DNA from: Nitrospira sp. SG-bin1
GTDB taxonomy: Bacteria > Nitrospirota > Nitrospiria > Nitrospirales > Nitrospiraceae
Assembly (NCBI GenBank): GCA_002083365.1
Contig: LVWS01000007.1
Location: forward strand, 62,001 to 126,000
Direction: 5' to 3'
Length of the DNA stretch: 64,000 bases
The notes below the pieces were generated by a model. That model searched no databases and was not told the DNA's origin. It was given only the letters and a program-made list of their open reading frames with translations. This document shows, piece after piece, positions 8,407-19,736 of the stretch (position 1 is its first letter; each line of letters begins with the position of its first letter). The translations under genes were made by a program, and so were the position numbers.

Positions 8407-9774
8407 TTAGGCCGCCACATCATTGATCTGTCTCACATAGGCGTCGACGTCGAATTTTCGTTCAAGGCCCGATGCCGCCATGTACCGCACCTTTCCGAAG
8501 ATAGGACGTTCGCCCCACGGCCTGTCATGCAGTCCGAATATCCAGGCGGTATTCGAATAGGAGTTGGCATCTCGGCCGTCGAGGTAATACCGATTCATGA
8601 TATGGAGCGTCGCGGCGTGGGCTTCTTCGGGCGTACGAGACCACTCGAGAATCTTCTTGCCCCAGTACATCCGCATATGGTTGTGCATGTATCCGGTGAC
8701 GAGCATTTGTCGGCACGCGGCGTTCCAGTAAGGATCATGGGTCTCCGCCGCTTCCAATCGTTCGATCGCATAGAGGTGTTCCCTTCGATCGTGCTTATGA
8801 GCCTCCAATGTCTTCTTGGCCCACCGAGGGATGCATTCATACCGATCATAGTCGGCGGTAAATCGGCAGAAATTCATGGACAGCTCCCTGCGTACGACCA
8901 GTTCGTCCAAGAAAGAGGCGACGTCGGCCCGCAATGCCATGGGCGCCTGCCGGACTTGCAGGGCCAGATACAACGGAGAGATCTGTCCGAAATGCAGATA
9001 CATGCTCATGTACGAGACACGAGGGTTCTGCGGCTGATTGCGATGATCTTTGTACCCGGCCAGTCGATGACCGATGAAATCATGGAAACGGGACTTGGCC
9101 TGAGCCGTGCCTCCCCGATGGAACTTCGTCACCGCTCGGACCGTTCGATCGACTTTCAGCTCGCCCAGCACGGCGTCGATGTCATCCAGTCGCACACCCT
9201 GTTGAAGCGGTGGGCGGGACGGACGGTGAAGCGGTGTTTGACGCAGGTCGATCAGATACTTATCCAGATGGCGCTGTACCTTCCCTCGAAATGTTCGGGC
9301 CGCCGTTTCTGCTTTGCGCGACGCCACGTCCACCGGAACCACGACGTCGCTTTCCACTTGAATGACACGGCATTCCGCCTCCTCGGCCACTCGTCGCCGC
9401 CATGCCTCTTGGTGTCGCAAGTATCCTCGGTCACAGACGATGACGGACGCGGCACGGCCCATATCCAGCGCGACATCAGAAGGATGGCCGAACTGGACGG
9501 TCATTGAAATGCCTCGGTCGGCCAACGCGGCTTGTGTCTCCTGTATCCCCTCCAACATGAATCGGTAATGACGGAGATTCGCCTCGGGATAGTCCTGCAT
9601 TAACCCGAACACCACGCGCAGCGATCGATTCGTTTCGTTGGCCAGCCGCACGGCGTATTCCAGCGCATGGTTGTCCTCCGCTCGCTGCGACTGCTGCATC
9701 CAGTACAAGACATCGCCTCGTTCGCGAGCCGGTTTCTCGTTGAGATGTTGTATCCGCTCTGGCTGGATCGTCAT
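8407..9774 (-). CDS. phr: Class II CPD photolyase
   Basis: The product has 455 residues from an ATG at 9774 (a TTG lies one codon earlier). It would repair cyclobutane pyrimidine dimers using light and FAD. Class II features seen in order are the N-terminal RGDVLYWMQQSQRAEDNHAL strand, the LVVRRELSMNFC segment, WAKKTLEAHKHDRREHLY, DPYWNAACRQMLVTGYMHNHMRMYWGKKILEW, and the FAD-site end YYLDGRDANSYSNTAWIFG with HDRPWGERPIFGKVRYM. The length matches class II enzymes (about 450-480). It is likely co-transcribed with the baeRF gene downstream, suggesting a shared stress or light response. Confidence 0.93.
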   Translation of the reverse strand: MTIQPERIQHLNEKPARERGDVLYWMQQSQRAEDNHALEYAVRLANETNRSLRVVFGLMQDYPEANLRHYRFMLEGIQETQAALADRGISMTVQFGHPSDVALDMGRAASVIVCDRGYLRHQEAWRRRVAEEAECRVIQVESDVVVPVDVASRKAETAARTFRGKVQRHLDKYLIDLRQTPLHRPSRPPLQQGVRLDDIDAVLGELKVDRTVRAVTKFHRGGTAQAKSRFHDFIGHRLAGYKDHRNQPQNPRVSYMSMYLHFGQISPLYLALQVRQAPMALRADVASFLDELVVRRELSMNFCRFTADYDRYECIPRWAKKTLEAHKHDRREHLYAIERLEAAETHDPYWNAACRQMLVTGYMHNHMRMYWGKKILEWSRTPEEAHAATLHIMNRYYLDGRDANSYSNTAWIFGLHDRPWGERPIFGKVRYMAASGLERKFDVDAYVRQINDVAA

Positions 9775-9777
9775 CAA

Positions 9778-10283
9778 CTAGCTTTCCGTGCGATCATGCG
9801 ACCTCAGTATCGGCATGCGAAGACTCGATTGAGTTTTTCCCATGGCGAATCGCGAACGTGGCGCATGACGCTGAAGAGAACCACGAGTCGGAGTGTATGG
9901 TTCCGACATAGGCGGCTTCTTCTCCACTTCGGCCATCCCGACCCGATCACGACTGGAATCGAACTTCTCGAAAACGACGGACTCGTACAAATACTGCCCG
10001 GACCAGCGGATCCTCCCGATCTTCCGAAATGATCCTTGTGATTTCCGATGGCATCTAGCTTGGCGGCATGTGATGCCGTCCGTGAGATGAGCGGCACTGG
10101 CGAGTCCTTTGCATCCCAACGAAATGCGAATCTGCCGGGAACGGATTCCCATATAACCCAAGGTACCGAAGAGTTGGGCGGCCGATTCACGCTATCATGT
10201 ATGGCGCATTTGCAAGACTGGCCCTTTCCCTAGCGAGCGTTGGTTATGAAGCTTGACTACGGGCCGTTCAGAAAGGCTGTGTG
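9778..10283. other. Intergenic stretch between photolyase and CNNM genes
   Basis: This is about 500 bases between two divergently oriented genes. Open frames exist on both strands, but none has a ribosome site or recognisable protein pattern. It should carry the promoters of both flanking genes; none could be fixed with confidence. Confidence 0.4.
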
Positions 10284-11372
10284 ATGTTGGATATCCTTAT
10301 CATCGCGTTGTGTCTACTCCTCAATGGTCTGTTGGCGGCGGCTGAAATCGCCTTTGTCGCCGTCCACCGTCCTTATCTTCGGGAACTGGTGCGGCAAGGA
10401 CATGGGCGCGCGTCCCTTCTATTGCAATTGCGGGAAAAGCCGGAACGGACATTATCGGTCGTGCAAATCGGCATTACCTTGGTCGGCGCGCTTGCGGGCG
10501 CGGTGGGTGGGGCCGGAGCGGAAGAATTGCTGAGTCCCGGGCTTGAGGCTCATCTGGGTCTGTCTGAAGGGAGCGCCGACACGCTGGCGATCGGCCTCGT
10601 GGTCCTGCCGTTGACCTACGCGACGGTCGTGATCGGCGAGCTGGTGCCGAAGTCGCTGGCCCTCCGCAATGCGGTCGGCTTCGCCTTGCGAAGCGCGCGG
10701 TGGTTATCGCTCTTTGATAGATTGTTGGGTCCGATCGTGACGCTCTTCGAATGGTCGACGCGGCAAGTGTTGCGCGTCATCGGCCTGTTTCATCGACTGA
10801 CCGGAACGTCTCCGTCCGGTTCTAAGGAAGTGAAGAATGACGGCGAAGGATCGGGCATCGCGTTGGACAGGCTCTCCGAACCGCATCGCCAATACGTGAT
10901 GAACCTTGTCGGCCTGGAACGCAGAACCCTGAACGAGATTTATGTGCCGTGGGAGCATGTCGTGTGCGTCCGCTCGTCACAATCGTCCGAGGAGGTAGAA
11001 GCCGTCATCCTTTCCTCCGGCCATACCCGAATTCCCGTCGTCGAGGGTCTCGCTGTCGAAGGCATCCTCCACACGAAGGAATTCATGGGGCTCCGGCGGT
11101 CTGGAATGGACCACTGGACGTCGCTTCTTCGACCGGCCATCAAGCTCCAAGCCGAGGTGCGGATGATCGCGGGGCTCAGACTGCTTCAGGAGCACCGCAT
11201 GCACATGGCCGTCGTGTATGCGGGTGAAACCCTGCTAGGCATCGTGACCGTTGAAGACATACTGGAGGAGATTGTCGGAGATTTGTACGATGAAGACGAT
11301 GACGGACGACTGCGCCGAATCTTGACCACGACCCCTCGAGCCATTGTGCGACAACGCTCCAAATCCGGATGA
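10284..11372 (+). CDS. CNNM/CorC-type membrane protein with CBS domains, lacking the usual C-terminal domain
   Basis: The product has 362 residues from the ATG at 10284. The DUF21 (CNNM) transmembrane domain occupies roughly 1-170, with the characteristic LLLNGLLAAAEIAFVAVHR, VVQIGITLVGALAGAVGG and VVIGELVPKSLALRNA helices. A CBS pair follows (about 210-345): IYVPWEHVVCV, GHTRIPVVEG and LGIVTVEDILEEIVGDLYDE. Family members usually carry a further CorC_HlyC domain of about 80 residues; here the chain stops soon after the second CBS. Such proteins sit in the inner membrane and are linked to magnesium/cobalt transport. Its 3' end is 20 bases from the convergent lipoprotein gene. Confidence 0.85.
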   Translation: MLDILIIALCLLLNGLLAAAEIAFVAVHRPYLRELVRQGHGRASLLLQLREKPERTLSVVQIGITLVGALAGAVGGAGAEELLSPGLEAHLGLSEGSADTLAIGLVVLPLTYATVVIGELVPKSLALRNAVGFALRSARWLSLFDRLLGPIVTLFEWSTRQVLRVIGLFHRLTGTSPSGSKEVKNDGEGSGIALDRLSEPHRQYVMNLVGLERRTLNEIYVPWEHVVCVRSSQSSEEVEAVILSSGHTRIPVVEGLAVEGILHTKEFMGLRRSGMDHWTSLLRPAIKLQAEVRMIAGLRLLQEHRMHMAVVYAGETLLGIVTVEDILEEIVGDLYDEDDDGRLRRILTTTPRAIVRQRSKSG

Positions 11373-11392
11373 CGTGGTTTACCCCCGAGCGC

Positions 11393-12556
11393 CTATTTCG
11401 CGATGGCTATGCCCGGAACCGGGGCATTCACTGGTTGCACCATCATCTGGAACAATTGATACAACATGTCGAAAGCCTTGGCGCTGCGAACATCTTGGGG
11501 CCGATCCGGCGTCGGCTTTCGTATGCCATAGTATCGCCCCTCATACCGGATTGACACGGCCGCGTCATCCAGCGCTCTGTCGGATTCTTCAATCGTCAAC
11601 AGTCGTATGGCGTCCCGCTGGCGACCGGCCTCCCGCATGCTCCGCGCAAAGAACTCCAACACGGAGTTGAAACTGCGCAACGTGATCTGACCCCTGATGG
11701 GAAAGTCCCCTCCCGGGAAATCCGGACGAATATCGACGAGAATCTCATTCGCCGGCCATTCCTTCAGCCGGTCTCCCAATGCTTGACGGGCCGACTCCTT
11801 CACTTCATGCGGACGATAATTCGAGATGAGGACGCGCATGCGATCCAGCCGGAATCGGTCTCCGGTCGTCTTCCACTTATAGCCCTTGTCGAGGGCGGCC
11901 AGTACGTCGTCCGGCGCAATACCGGCCGGCAACGGGCCGGTCCAGGCTTCTTCCAGCATGACTGAAGCAATGTGCAGCTGGTGCTCGTCGTAGAGCGCCG
12001 TGATGTGACGCACACGCCGTTGGAACTCCTCGTACTCGTCCAGACGTCCGGGATGGTTCAGATACACGGCGGTTTCATCACCTGTTTGAATCCGCATGGA
12101 GCTGACCGCCATCTGCAGCGCCATACCCATATTCTCGCCGACTTCGAGCAGCCGAAGGAATCGTTTTTCATCCAGAGGCGTGAGCAATCGCGTGGTGAAC
12201 TCCTCTCCGTCGATCGGGACGATTGTCACGGTGGGATTTTCAGCAGCCGTCGCGCTGAACAGCGGACCGACCAACCCTCGAGCGTCTCCCTCCGGCGGAA
12301 CAATCCCGGCGCTCACACGGAAGTCGAAGGTCGCTGCGATGCTGGAGACCTTCGTGAAATGCAACGGCTGGTAGAACCGAGCACGGACGATATTGAGCAG
12401 CAATTCTTCGCTTGTCACCCGTTCTACATTTCGATCGTAGGCCAGTACCGCATGATGTAGAGCAATCGGCGCGAGACAGCCGGTGACAGAGGACCCTACT
12501 CCCATTGCAATCGCCACGTGAAGCACGGTCTCATATCCGACGGCATGGAGATTCAC
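11393..12556 (-). CDS. Predicted lipoprotein of a conserved uncharacterised family
   Basis: The product has 387 residues from a GTG at 12556 with no clear ribosome site. The N-terminus has a hydrophobic segment ending SVTGC, with Cys27 as the likely lipidated residue, so the protein is membrane-anchored in the envelope. The mature part starts with AYDRNVERVTSEELLLNIVRAR and HFTKVSSIAATFDFRVSAG, a pattern I recall from uncharacterised proteins in proteobacteria and Nitrospirota. No enzymatic motif is seen. It is divergent from glgX, with about 170 bases between the start codons. Confidence 0.7.
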   Translation of the reverse strand: MNLHAVGYETVLHVAIAMGVGSSVTGCLAPIALHHAVLAYDRNVERVTSEELLLNIVRARFYQPLHFTKVSSIAATFDFRVSAGIVPPEGDARGLVGPLFSATAAENPTVTIVPIDGEEFTTRLLTPLDEKRFLRLLEVGENMGMALQMAVSSMRIQTGDETAVYLNHPGRLDEYEEFQRRVRHITALYDEHQLHIASVMLEEAWTGPLPAGIAPDDVLAALDKGYKWKTTGDRFRLDRMRVLISNYRPHEVKESARQALGDRLKEWPANEILVDIRPDFPGGDFPIRGQITLRSFNSVLEFFARSMREAGRQRDAIRLLTIEESDRALDDAAVSIRYEGRYYGIRKPTPDRPQDVRSAKAFDMLYQLFQMMVQPVNAPVPGIAIAK

Positions 12557-12725
12557 TCTGTTGTCATATCAACGGAACCTGTATCTCCCCACTGGGGACA
12601 TCCGCAGCATCGATGTAGGAGGGAACCGAAGTGCCGTCGAGTGCAACCTGTCCGCCGTAGGACAAATTGTCTCCACTGGCCGTGGGACTTCATTTCAGCG
12701 TATGCTGATATCGAAGGAGTTCTCT

Positions 12726-14906
<2,181 letters not shown>

Positions 14907-14959
14907 ACTCCGCAAGCACATGAAGTCTGGATGAACCACCACCTCGGAGAACGTGAACA

Positions 14960-15376
14960 GTGGCCATGCCCGACCAATCTACTTCTACAATTCGGCGAGA
15001 AGCCCTGCGTCGGATGCTGCTGGAACAGCGACAAGCCCTTCAGCGTGAAATCGACGAGTCACTCACATCCTACTGGATGGTCCACAAGCGGCTGCGCGAA
15101 GAATGGAGGCCGAATGCCGAAGACCGGCCGATCCGCGACAGCACGGGGCATCAACGGTTGTCGCTCGTGGAAGCTCGGAATCGTACGAGACAACAGTTCG
15201 ATGAGGCGCTCAGGCGACTCGATGAAGAATTCTCTGGGCGCTGTCAACATTGCGGGCGTCAACTTCAGAAAGGACGCTTGAAAGCGATTCCCTTCGCACT
15301 GCGGTGCCGGGACTGCCAAGAGCAGGCGGAGTTCATCGAACAGATCGAACGGCGGGAAGACCGCGAAACGATGTAA
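14960..15376 (+). CDS. DksA/TraR-type C4 zinc-finger protein
   Basis: The product has 138 residues from a GTG at 14960; an ATG two codons later is an alternative, and GGAG lies upstream of both. The N-terminal two thirds is a charged helix likely to form a coiled coil. The C-terminal part has a treble-clef zinc finger with CQHCGR and CRDCQE (CxxC, 17 residues, CxxC), as in DksA/TraR. DksA acts on RNA polymerase through its secondary channel. The acidic DxxDxA tip motif of true DksA is not evident here, so a role in ppGpp-linked control is uncertain. It lies 53 bases after glgX on the same strand. Confidence 0.75.
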   Translation: MAMPDQSTSTIRREALRRMLLEQRQALQREIDESLTSYWMVHKRLREEWRPNAEDRPIRDSTGHQRLSLVEARNRTRQQFDEALRRLDEEFSGRCQHCGRQLQKGRLKAIPFALRCRDCQEQAEFIEQIERREDRETM

Positions 15377-15453
15377 CCACGTGAACCGTCCCCAAAACAG
15401 TGACGGCGGCGGGCATCACCATTGATGGTTCCTGCGACGGCAGGAAGTCATCT

Positions 15454-16611
15454 TTACCGCGAGGGCGACTTCACGCGAACGAGCGTGGGGTTCCGAATCG
15501 GAGGCCGTTTGATAACCTGATCATGAGAAGGCCACTGCGTCTTGCCCGGCAGTGAAAGTGAAACGGGGCGGCCCGTCTTTGCCGATCGATACAAGGCCTC
15601 GATAATCGCCACATCGATCAGGCCCTCCAACCCCGACGGTTCCGGGTCGCGGTCGTTGAGAATACAGTCGGAGAAATACAGAAGCTCCGGTGCAAATTGA
15701 TCCCCGCCTCCGTACCGCTGCGAACGGCTTTTCCCATTAAGGCGGACGTTCTGCCGGAGTTCGCCGACATACTCGTAGGCCGGGTCCATCCGGACATGCC
15801 CGTTCGTGCCGACCACTTCATAGGCGGAGAGATCGTCCGCACCGAAACTACAGACGAAGGTCGCAAGGCGGTTATCCGGAAATTCCAGCCAGGCCGTCGT
15901 CATCTCATCGACGTCCCTAAAACGGCGGTCGGTTCCCTTGACCATACAAGCACTCACCTTCGTCGGGTTGGCTTGAAAGACGTACCGAGCGGCATTGATG
16001 CAATACACGCCGATATCGTAGAGCGACCCGCCCCCCAATTCCGCATTCACACGGATGTTGTCTTCGCGCACCTGCATGGTGAACACCGAATTGAAAAACC
16101 GAAGCTTGCCGAGTTTGCCGGCCTTCGCCAGCTCTGCCGTGTTCACGTTCGCCTGTTCGAAGTGCAGACGGTAGGCGACCATCAGTTTGGTGTCGGTCTT
16201 ATCGGCAGCCCGGATCATGCGCCAGCATTCCTGTTCGGTCACCGCCATCGGTTTTTCGCAGAGGACATGGATGCCGGCCTTGGCAGCCCGGACCGCGAAG
16301 TCGCAATGCAAACTGTTCGGTAGAGCAATGTACACCGCGTCGATGTGACCTTCCCGCAGGCATTGATCGTATTCCCGGTACGAATAGCAATAGGGTACAT
16401 CATATCTGCGGGACAACCGCTTCAGTTTTCGGGGATCATCGGAGACCAGCGCCGTCAGCTCCGAGTTCCTTTTTGCGTGACTGAAGGCCGGCACGACGGC
16501 GACCTGGGCTATGTGCCCAAGACCCACGACGGCATAACGAACCGGAGTTGCTTGTGGAGGCGACTTGGTGCGTCGTACGATGGAGGTTTTAGTCGAGACA
16601 GAACGAGCCAT
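15454..16611 (-). CDS. Gfo/Idh/MocA-family oxidoreductase
   Basis: The product has 385 residues with the start at 16611, seven bases after GGTGAG. A nucleotide-binding Rossmann domain starts with YAVVGLGHIAQVAVVPAF (about 25-45), followed by AVYIALPNSLHCDFAVRAAKAGIHVLCEKPMAV, whose EKP motif supplies the family's catalytic/substrate-site Lys. The second half contains GGGSLYDIGVYCINAARYVF, typical of glucose-fructose-oxidoreductase-like members. It is expected to be an NAD(P)-dependent sugar or inositol-type dehydrogenase. There is no Tat signal, so it is cytoplasmic. The substrate is unknown and no sugar-pathway genes adjoin it. Confidence 0.88.
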   Translation of the reverse strand: MARSVSTKTSIVRRTKSPPQATPVRYAVVGLGHIAQVAVVPAFSHAKRNSELTALVSDDPRKLKRLSRRYDVPYCYSYREYDQCLREGHIDAVYIALPNSLHCDFAVRAAKAGIHVLCEKPMAVTEQECWRMIRAADKTDTKLMVAYRLHFEQANVNTAELAKAGKLGKLRFFNSVFTMQVREDNIRVNAELGGGSLYDIGVYCINAARYVFQANPTKVSACMVKGTDRRFRDVDEMTTAWLEFPDNRLATFVCSFGADDLSAYEVVGTNGHVRMDPAYEYVGELRQNVRLNGKSRSQRYGGGDQFAPELLYFSDCILNDRDPEPSGLEGLIDVAIIEALYRSAKTGRPVSLSLPGKTQWPSHDQVIKRPPIRNPTLVRVKSPSR

Positions 16612-17173
16612 CAGCATCTCACCGACAACAATAATGACGAAGGTAGCATTGCTTAATCCATCCAGGCACCTAACGATTTCCCTAGTCTCCAACACGGACG
16701 TGTCATGCCCCATGGTCGTGCGCTTCCATCACGAAGTTGATGCCGATCTTTGCCTCCCCGTTTGCGAGAGCCGATAAAGCAAGTTCCTCGATGATCCACG
16801 ACGGGATGAAACTGATTCCCGCCACGAATCCCGACGCCGAAAATGTGACGCCAGTTCGCAGCGGGCGGTATATCGGCTAATCCGAGATGGATCGCGCCAA
16901 AGCGAATCGAGGAGATCCTCGGTTATCGGGAAACCTCGGAGGTTGCTCTGCAAGGACAGCCGTTGGAACACGCTCGTCGACGGTTCCTCGCCTTCGCGGG
17001 ATCACTCCGTCGTCGAGGAGCGGCCGCTGTGCGGAAATGCAGAAATAGCGAACCTCTTTACCGGCACGCTCAATTAGGGGTTTCTTACCACCTCCTAGGA
17101 CTTTGCCCAGGGTCTACGGCGGTAGTTTGGGTGTATGAAGGCCTGAGCATAAAAAGAGAAAGGATGGTATTCC
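16612..17173. other. Long intergenic region upstream of the RND efflux operon
   Basis: This stretch of about 560 bases holds no supported gene. A plus-strand frame from about 16960 is open into the efflux gene region but lacks a ribosome site or recognisable motif. It separates divergent transcription units, so promoters for both are expected. An AAAGGATGG ribosome-site region directly precedes the efflux operon. Confidence 0.4.
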
Positions 17174-18487
17174 ATGGCTGCTTCGTGGCTGACTTTCTTC
17201 ACGCCAAACCCAATCATGACGCTCGCGTTCGTGCCGCTGCTTATCAGCGGAAACGGTCAACTGTCGCTGGCGCAGGATGAGGACCGTTCGTACTCTTTGT
17301 CGGAAGTCATAGTGTTGGCGATTGACCACAACCCCCGACCTGCCGGGGCGATCGGCGTGATCGATCTCCAGGAAGGGTTGCTCGTCCAGGCCGGCGCGTA
17401 TCCCAATCCCACTATCGAGGCTCGTGGCGGTCGAGGCCTGCTTAGGGACGGCGGTGTCTTTGTGCCGGGGGCTTTCTCGGAGCTGCCACCCACTGCGGTG
17501 ACCGAATACACCGGCCGAGTCTTTCAGCCCTTGGAGTGGCCGGCGAAACGAGAGGCGCGCAAGGATGCCGCCCGAGCCGGCCTGGAAGGAGCCATTGTCG
17601 GGTATGATGAAACCCTGCTTCATCTTCGTGCCGATGTGAAACTGGCATTTTGGACGCTCCTTTTTGCTCAGCGAAGCCTTCAACTGGCAAAAGAAAACCT
17701 GGCCATCATCCAAGATGTCCGTCAAACGGTCGACCGGAGAGTGGAGCTGGGAGAGTCTCCGCGATTTGAGGCGATCAAGGCGGAAGTGGAAGTTCTCAAA
17801 GCGGAGCAACGGGTCACTCGAGAGGAGAACAACGTCGAAGTCAACCGCGTCGTGCTCGATACCTTGACGGCCGGATCGCTCGGCCCTCGGTATCGGATTG
17901 AGGGCGAGTTCGAGCGTTTACCGCCGGCGCTCGAACGAAATCAATTGGTAGAGGACGCCCTTCAACAACATCCCACGATTCGCCGTTTGCGAAAAGTGAT
18001 CGAAGAATCCGGCAGGACGGTGGACTTTCAGCGCCAGGCCCGTGTGCCCAACCTGACGGTGGAAGGGGGCTATTGGCGCGAAGTCGGGCGCGAAGCGGTG
18101 CAAGGGGGCATCAGCATACCCGTCCCCATTTGGTACCAACGGCAGGGGGAGATCGCCTCGGCCCTGGGAACATTGCGGCGCGAGGAGGCCAATCTCTTGC
18201 GGGTCCATTACGATCTTGTTCGGCATGTCAATCAACATTTCCGCGACACGGTCACGGCTGGTCGTCTTGTCGGGGTTTTCGAAAAAGGCCTGCTGCGCAA
18301 GACTCAGGTCGCGCTCCACATGGCGCAGTTCAGTTTCAAGCGGGGAGAAAGCAGTTTGCTTCAAGTGCTGGATGCGCAACGAGTGCACCGCGAAATCATG
18401 CTGGATTACTGGCAGGCCCGTCATGACCTCTCCGCGGCGACGACTCAGTTGGAACGGTTCGTCGGGCGGAGTTTGTATGTTCGATAA
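17174..18487 (+). CDS. TolC-family outer-membrane component of a heavy-metal RND pump (CzcC/CusC-like)
   Basis: The product has 437 residues. A signal peptide of about 34 residues ends near LSLAQ. The mature chain shows the duplicated TolC pattern: YSLSEVIVLAIDHNPRP... AGAYPNPTIEARGG, then a second repeat with LVEDALQQHPTIRRLRK and ISIPVPIWYQRQGEIASA. Long heptad-rich helices would form the periplasmic tunnel. It is expected to be the outer-membrane exit duct of the pump encoded by the next two genes. The next gene begins inside its last codons, so the three genes are tightly coupled. Confidence 0.9.
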   Translation: MAASWLTFFTPNPIMTLAFVPLLISGNGQLSLAQDEDRSYSLSEVIVLAIDHNPRPAGAIGVIDLQEGLLVQAGAYPNPTIEARGGRGLLRDGGVFVPGAFSELPPTAVTEYTGRVFQPLEWPAKREARKDAARAGLEGAIVGYDETLLHLRADVKLAFWTLLFAQRSLQLAKENLAIIQDVRQTVDRRVELGESPRFEAIKAEVEVLKAEQRVTREENNVEVNRVVLDTLTAGSLGPRYRIEGEFERLPPALERNQLVEDALQQHPTIRRLRKVIEESGRTVDFQRQARVPNLTVEGGYWREVGREAVQGGISIPVPIWYQRQGEIASALGTLRREEANLLRVHYDLVRHVNQHFRDTVTAGRLVGVFEKGLLRKTQVALHMAQFSFKRGESSLLQVLDAQRVHREIMLDYWQARHDLSAATTQLERFVGRSLYVR

Positions 18488-19733
18488 AGAGGATCGAGGC
18501 CGGCATTCGCTGCCTGGATCTTCCATGAATCGGCTGCCGTGGAGGGTAACAGAGAAGCTGTACCGCCTTATCGCTCTCCTCTCCCTTGTGAGCTTGGCCC
18601 ACGGGTGCGATGCCGGATCAAAAGATACGCCCGCCGAGACATCCGAACAGGCGGCGAAGGAAGAGTCCCTCAAGACCGTCAACCTCGATCAAAAAGCGAT
18701 GGCGGAGAGGGGAATCACAGTCGAACCGGTCAAGCGCCAACCCTTTCGCAGCCATCGCGATTTTCCAGGAACCATCGAATTGAACCGGCGCAAAGTGGCG
18801 AATCTCACGACACTCGTCCGCGGGCGCGCGATCGGAGTGTACGCGGATCTTGGGCAAGAGGTTACGCAGGGAACCTTGCTCGCCACGCTGGAGAGTCGAG
18901 AATTCGGGGATGCCCAGTCGGCCTATCTCAAAGCGAAGGCCACATTATACGTGGTCACCCGCGCGTACGAGCGGGCGCAGGCGTTATTAAAGGAAGAAAT
19001 CATTTCCGTGGCCGAGGGACAAAGACGCGAGGGCGACATGGTTCGCGCGCAGGCCGAGCTGCGGGAATCGTACCAGCATCTTCGCCTCATGGGCATGAGC
19101 GATGAGCAGATCAAAGAACTTGCTCAAAGCCGATCCATCCACCCCCGCATTTACATCACAGCGCCGTTCCATGGGTTCGTCATTGCGCGTAACATCGTGG
19201 TCGGCGAGGTCGTGGAAGTGACCGAAACCATGTTTGTGGTGGCCGACCTGTCGGAAGTGTGGGTATTCGCGAACATTCCCGAAAAAGACATTTCGTTCAT
19301 TCTGAATTCCGAGCGAACGGAAGGCCGCCAAATCGGCGAGGTGCACGTCCATGCCTATCCGGACGAGATCTTCCGCGGCACGGTGACCTACGTCGGCGCT
19401 GTCTTGGATGTGGCCACCAGGACGATGGACCTCCGCCTCGAATTGCCGAATCCGAACCTGAAATTGAAACCCGACATGTACGCGACCATTCGGATGTACT
19501 CCCAGCCGACGAGCGACGCGCTCGCCGTACCGGAGAACGCGATTCAACGCGATAGGGAGAGGCGATTCGTGTTCGTGCGAATCGACTCCGGGACGTTCGT
19601 AGCTCGGGACGTCAAGCTGGGCGACTCCAACGGCAAACAGGTCATGGTCCTCGATGGCCTTCGTGAGGGAGAACAGGTCGTGACGAACGGCGGATTCACG
19701 CTCAAATCTGAGTTAACGGGCGAAGAACTATAG
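18477..19733 (+). CDS. RND periplasmic adaptor (membrane-fusion) subunit, CzcB/CusB-like
   Basis: The product has 418 residues. The start at 18477 follows GGCGGAG by about 5 bases and overlaps the preceding gene by 11 bases; an ATG at 18525 would give a shorter, more usual signal sequence. Either way a lipobox (SLAHGC) predicts a lipoprotein anchored in the inner membrane. The order of domains is typical: RGRAIGVYADLGQEVTQGTLLATLES (biotinyl-lipoyl), a helical hairpin with KAKATLYVVTRAYERAQAL, then beta-barrel and membrane-proximal domains (VPENAIQRDRERRFVFVR, GLREGEQVVTNGGFTLKSEL). It should bridge the pump and the outer-membrane duct. No N- or C-terminal metal-binding His/Met cluster was noticed. 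Confidence 0.92.
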   Translation: MFDKEDRGRHSLPGSSMNRLPWRVTEKLYRLIALLSLVSLAHGCDAGSKDTPAETSEQAAKEESLKTVNLDQKAMAERGITVEPVKRQPFRSHRDFPGTIELNRRKVANLTTLVRGRAIGVYADLGQEVTQGTLLATLESREFGDAQSAYLKAKATLYVVTRAYERAQALLKEEIISVAEGQRREGDMVRAQAELRESYQHLRLMGMSDEQIKELAQSRSIHPRIYITAPFHGFVIARNIVVGEVVEVTETMFVVADLSEVWVFANIPEKDISFILNSERTEGRQIGEVHVHAYPDEIFRGTVTYVGAVLDVATRTMDLRLELPNPNLKLKPDMYATIRMYSQPTSDALAVPENAIQRDRERRFVFVRIDSGTFVARDVKLGDSNGKQVMVLDGLREGEQVVTNGGFTLKSELTGEEL

Positions 19734-19736
19734 TTC

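Noticed and set aside
9804..10190. A minus-strand frame in the photolyase-CNNM gap
   Set aside because: It has a low-quality composition with many Arg, Ser and Pro, has no ribosome site and is overlapped by another equally open frame.
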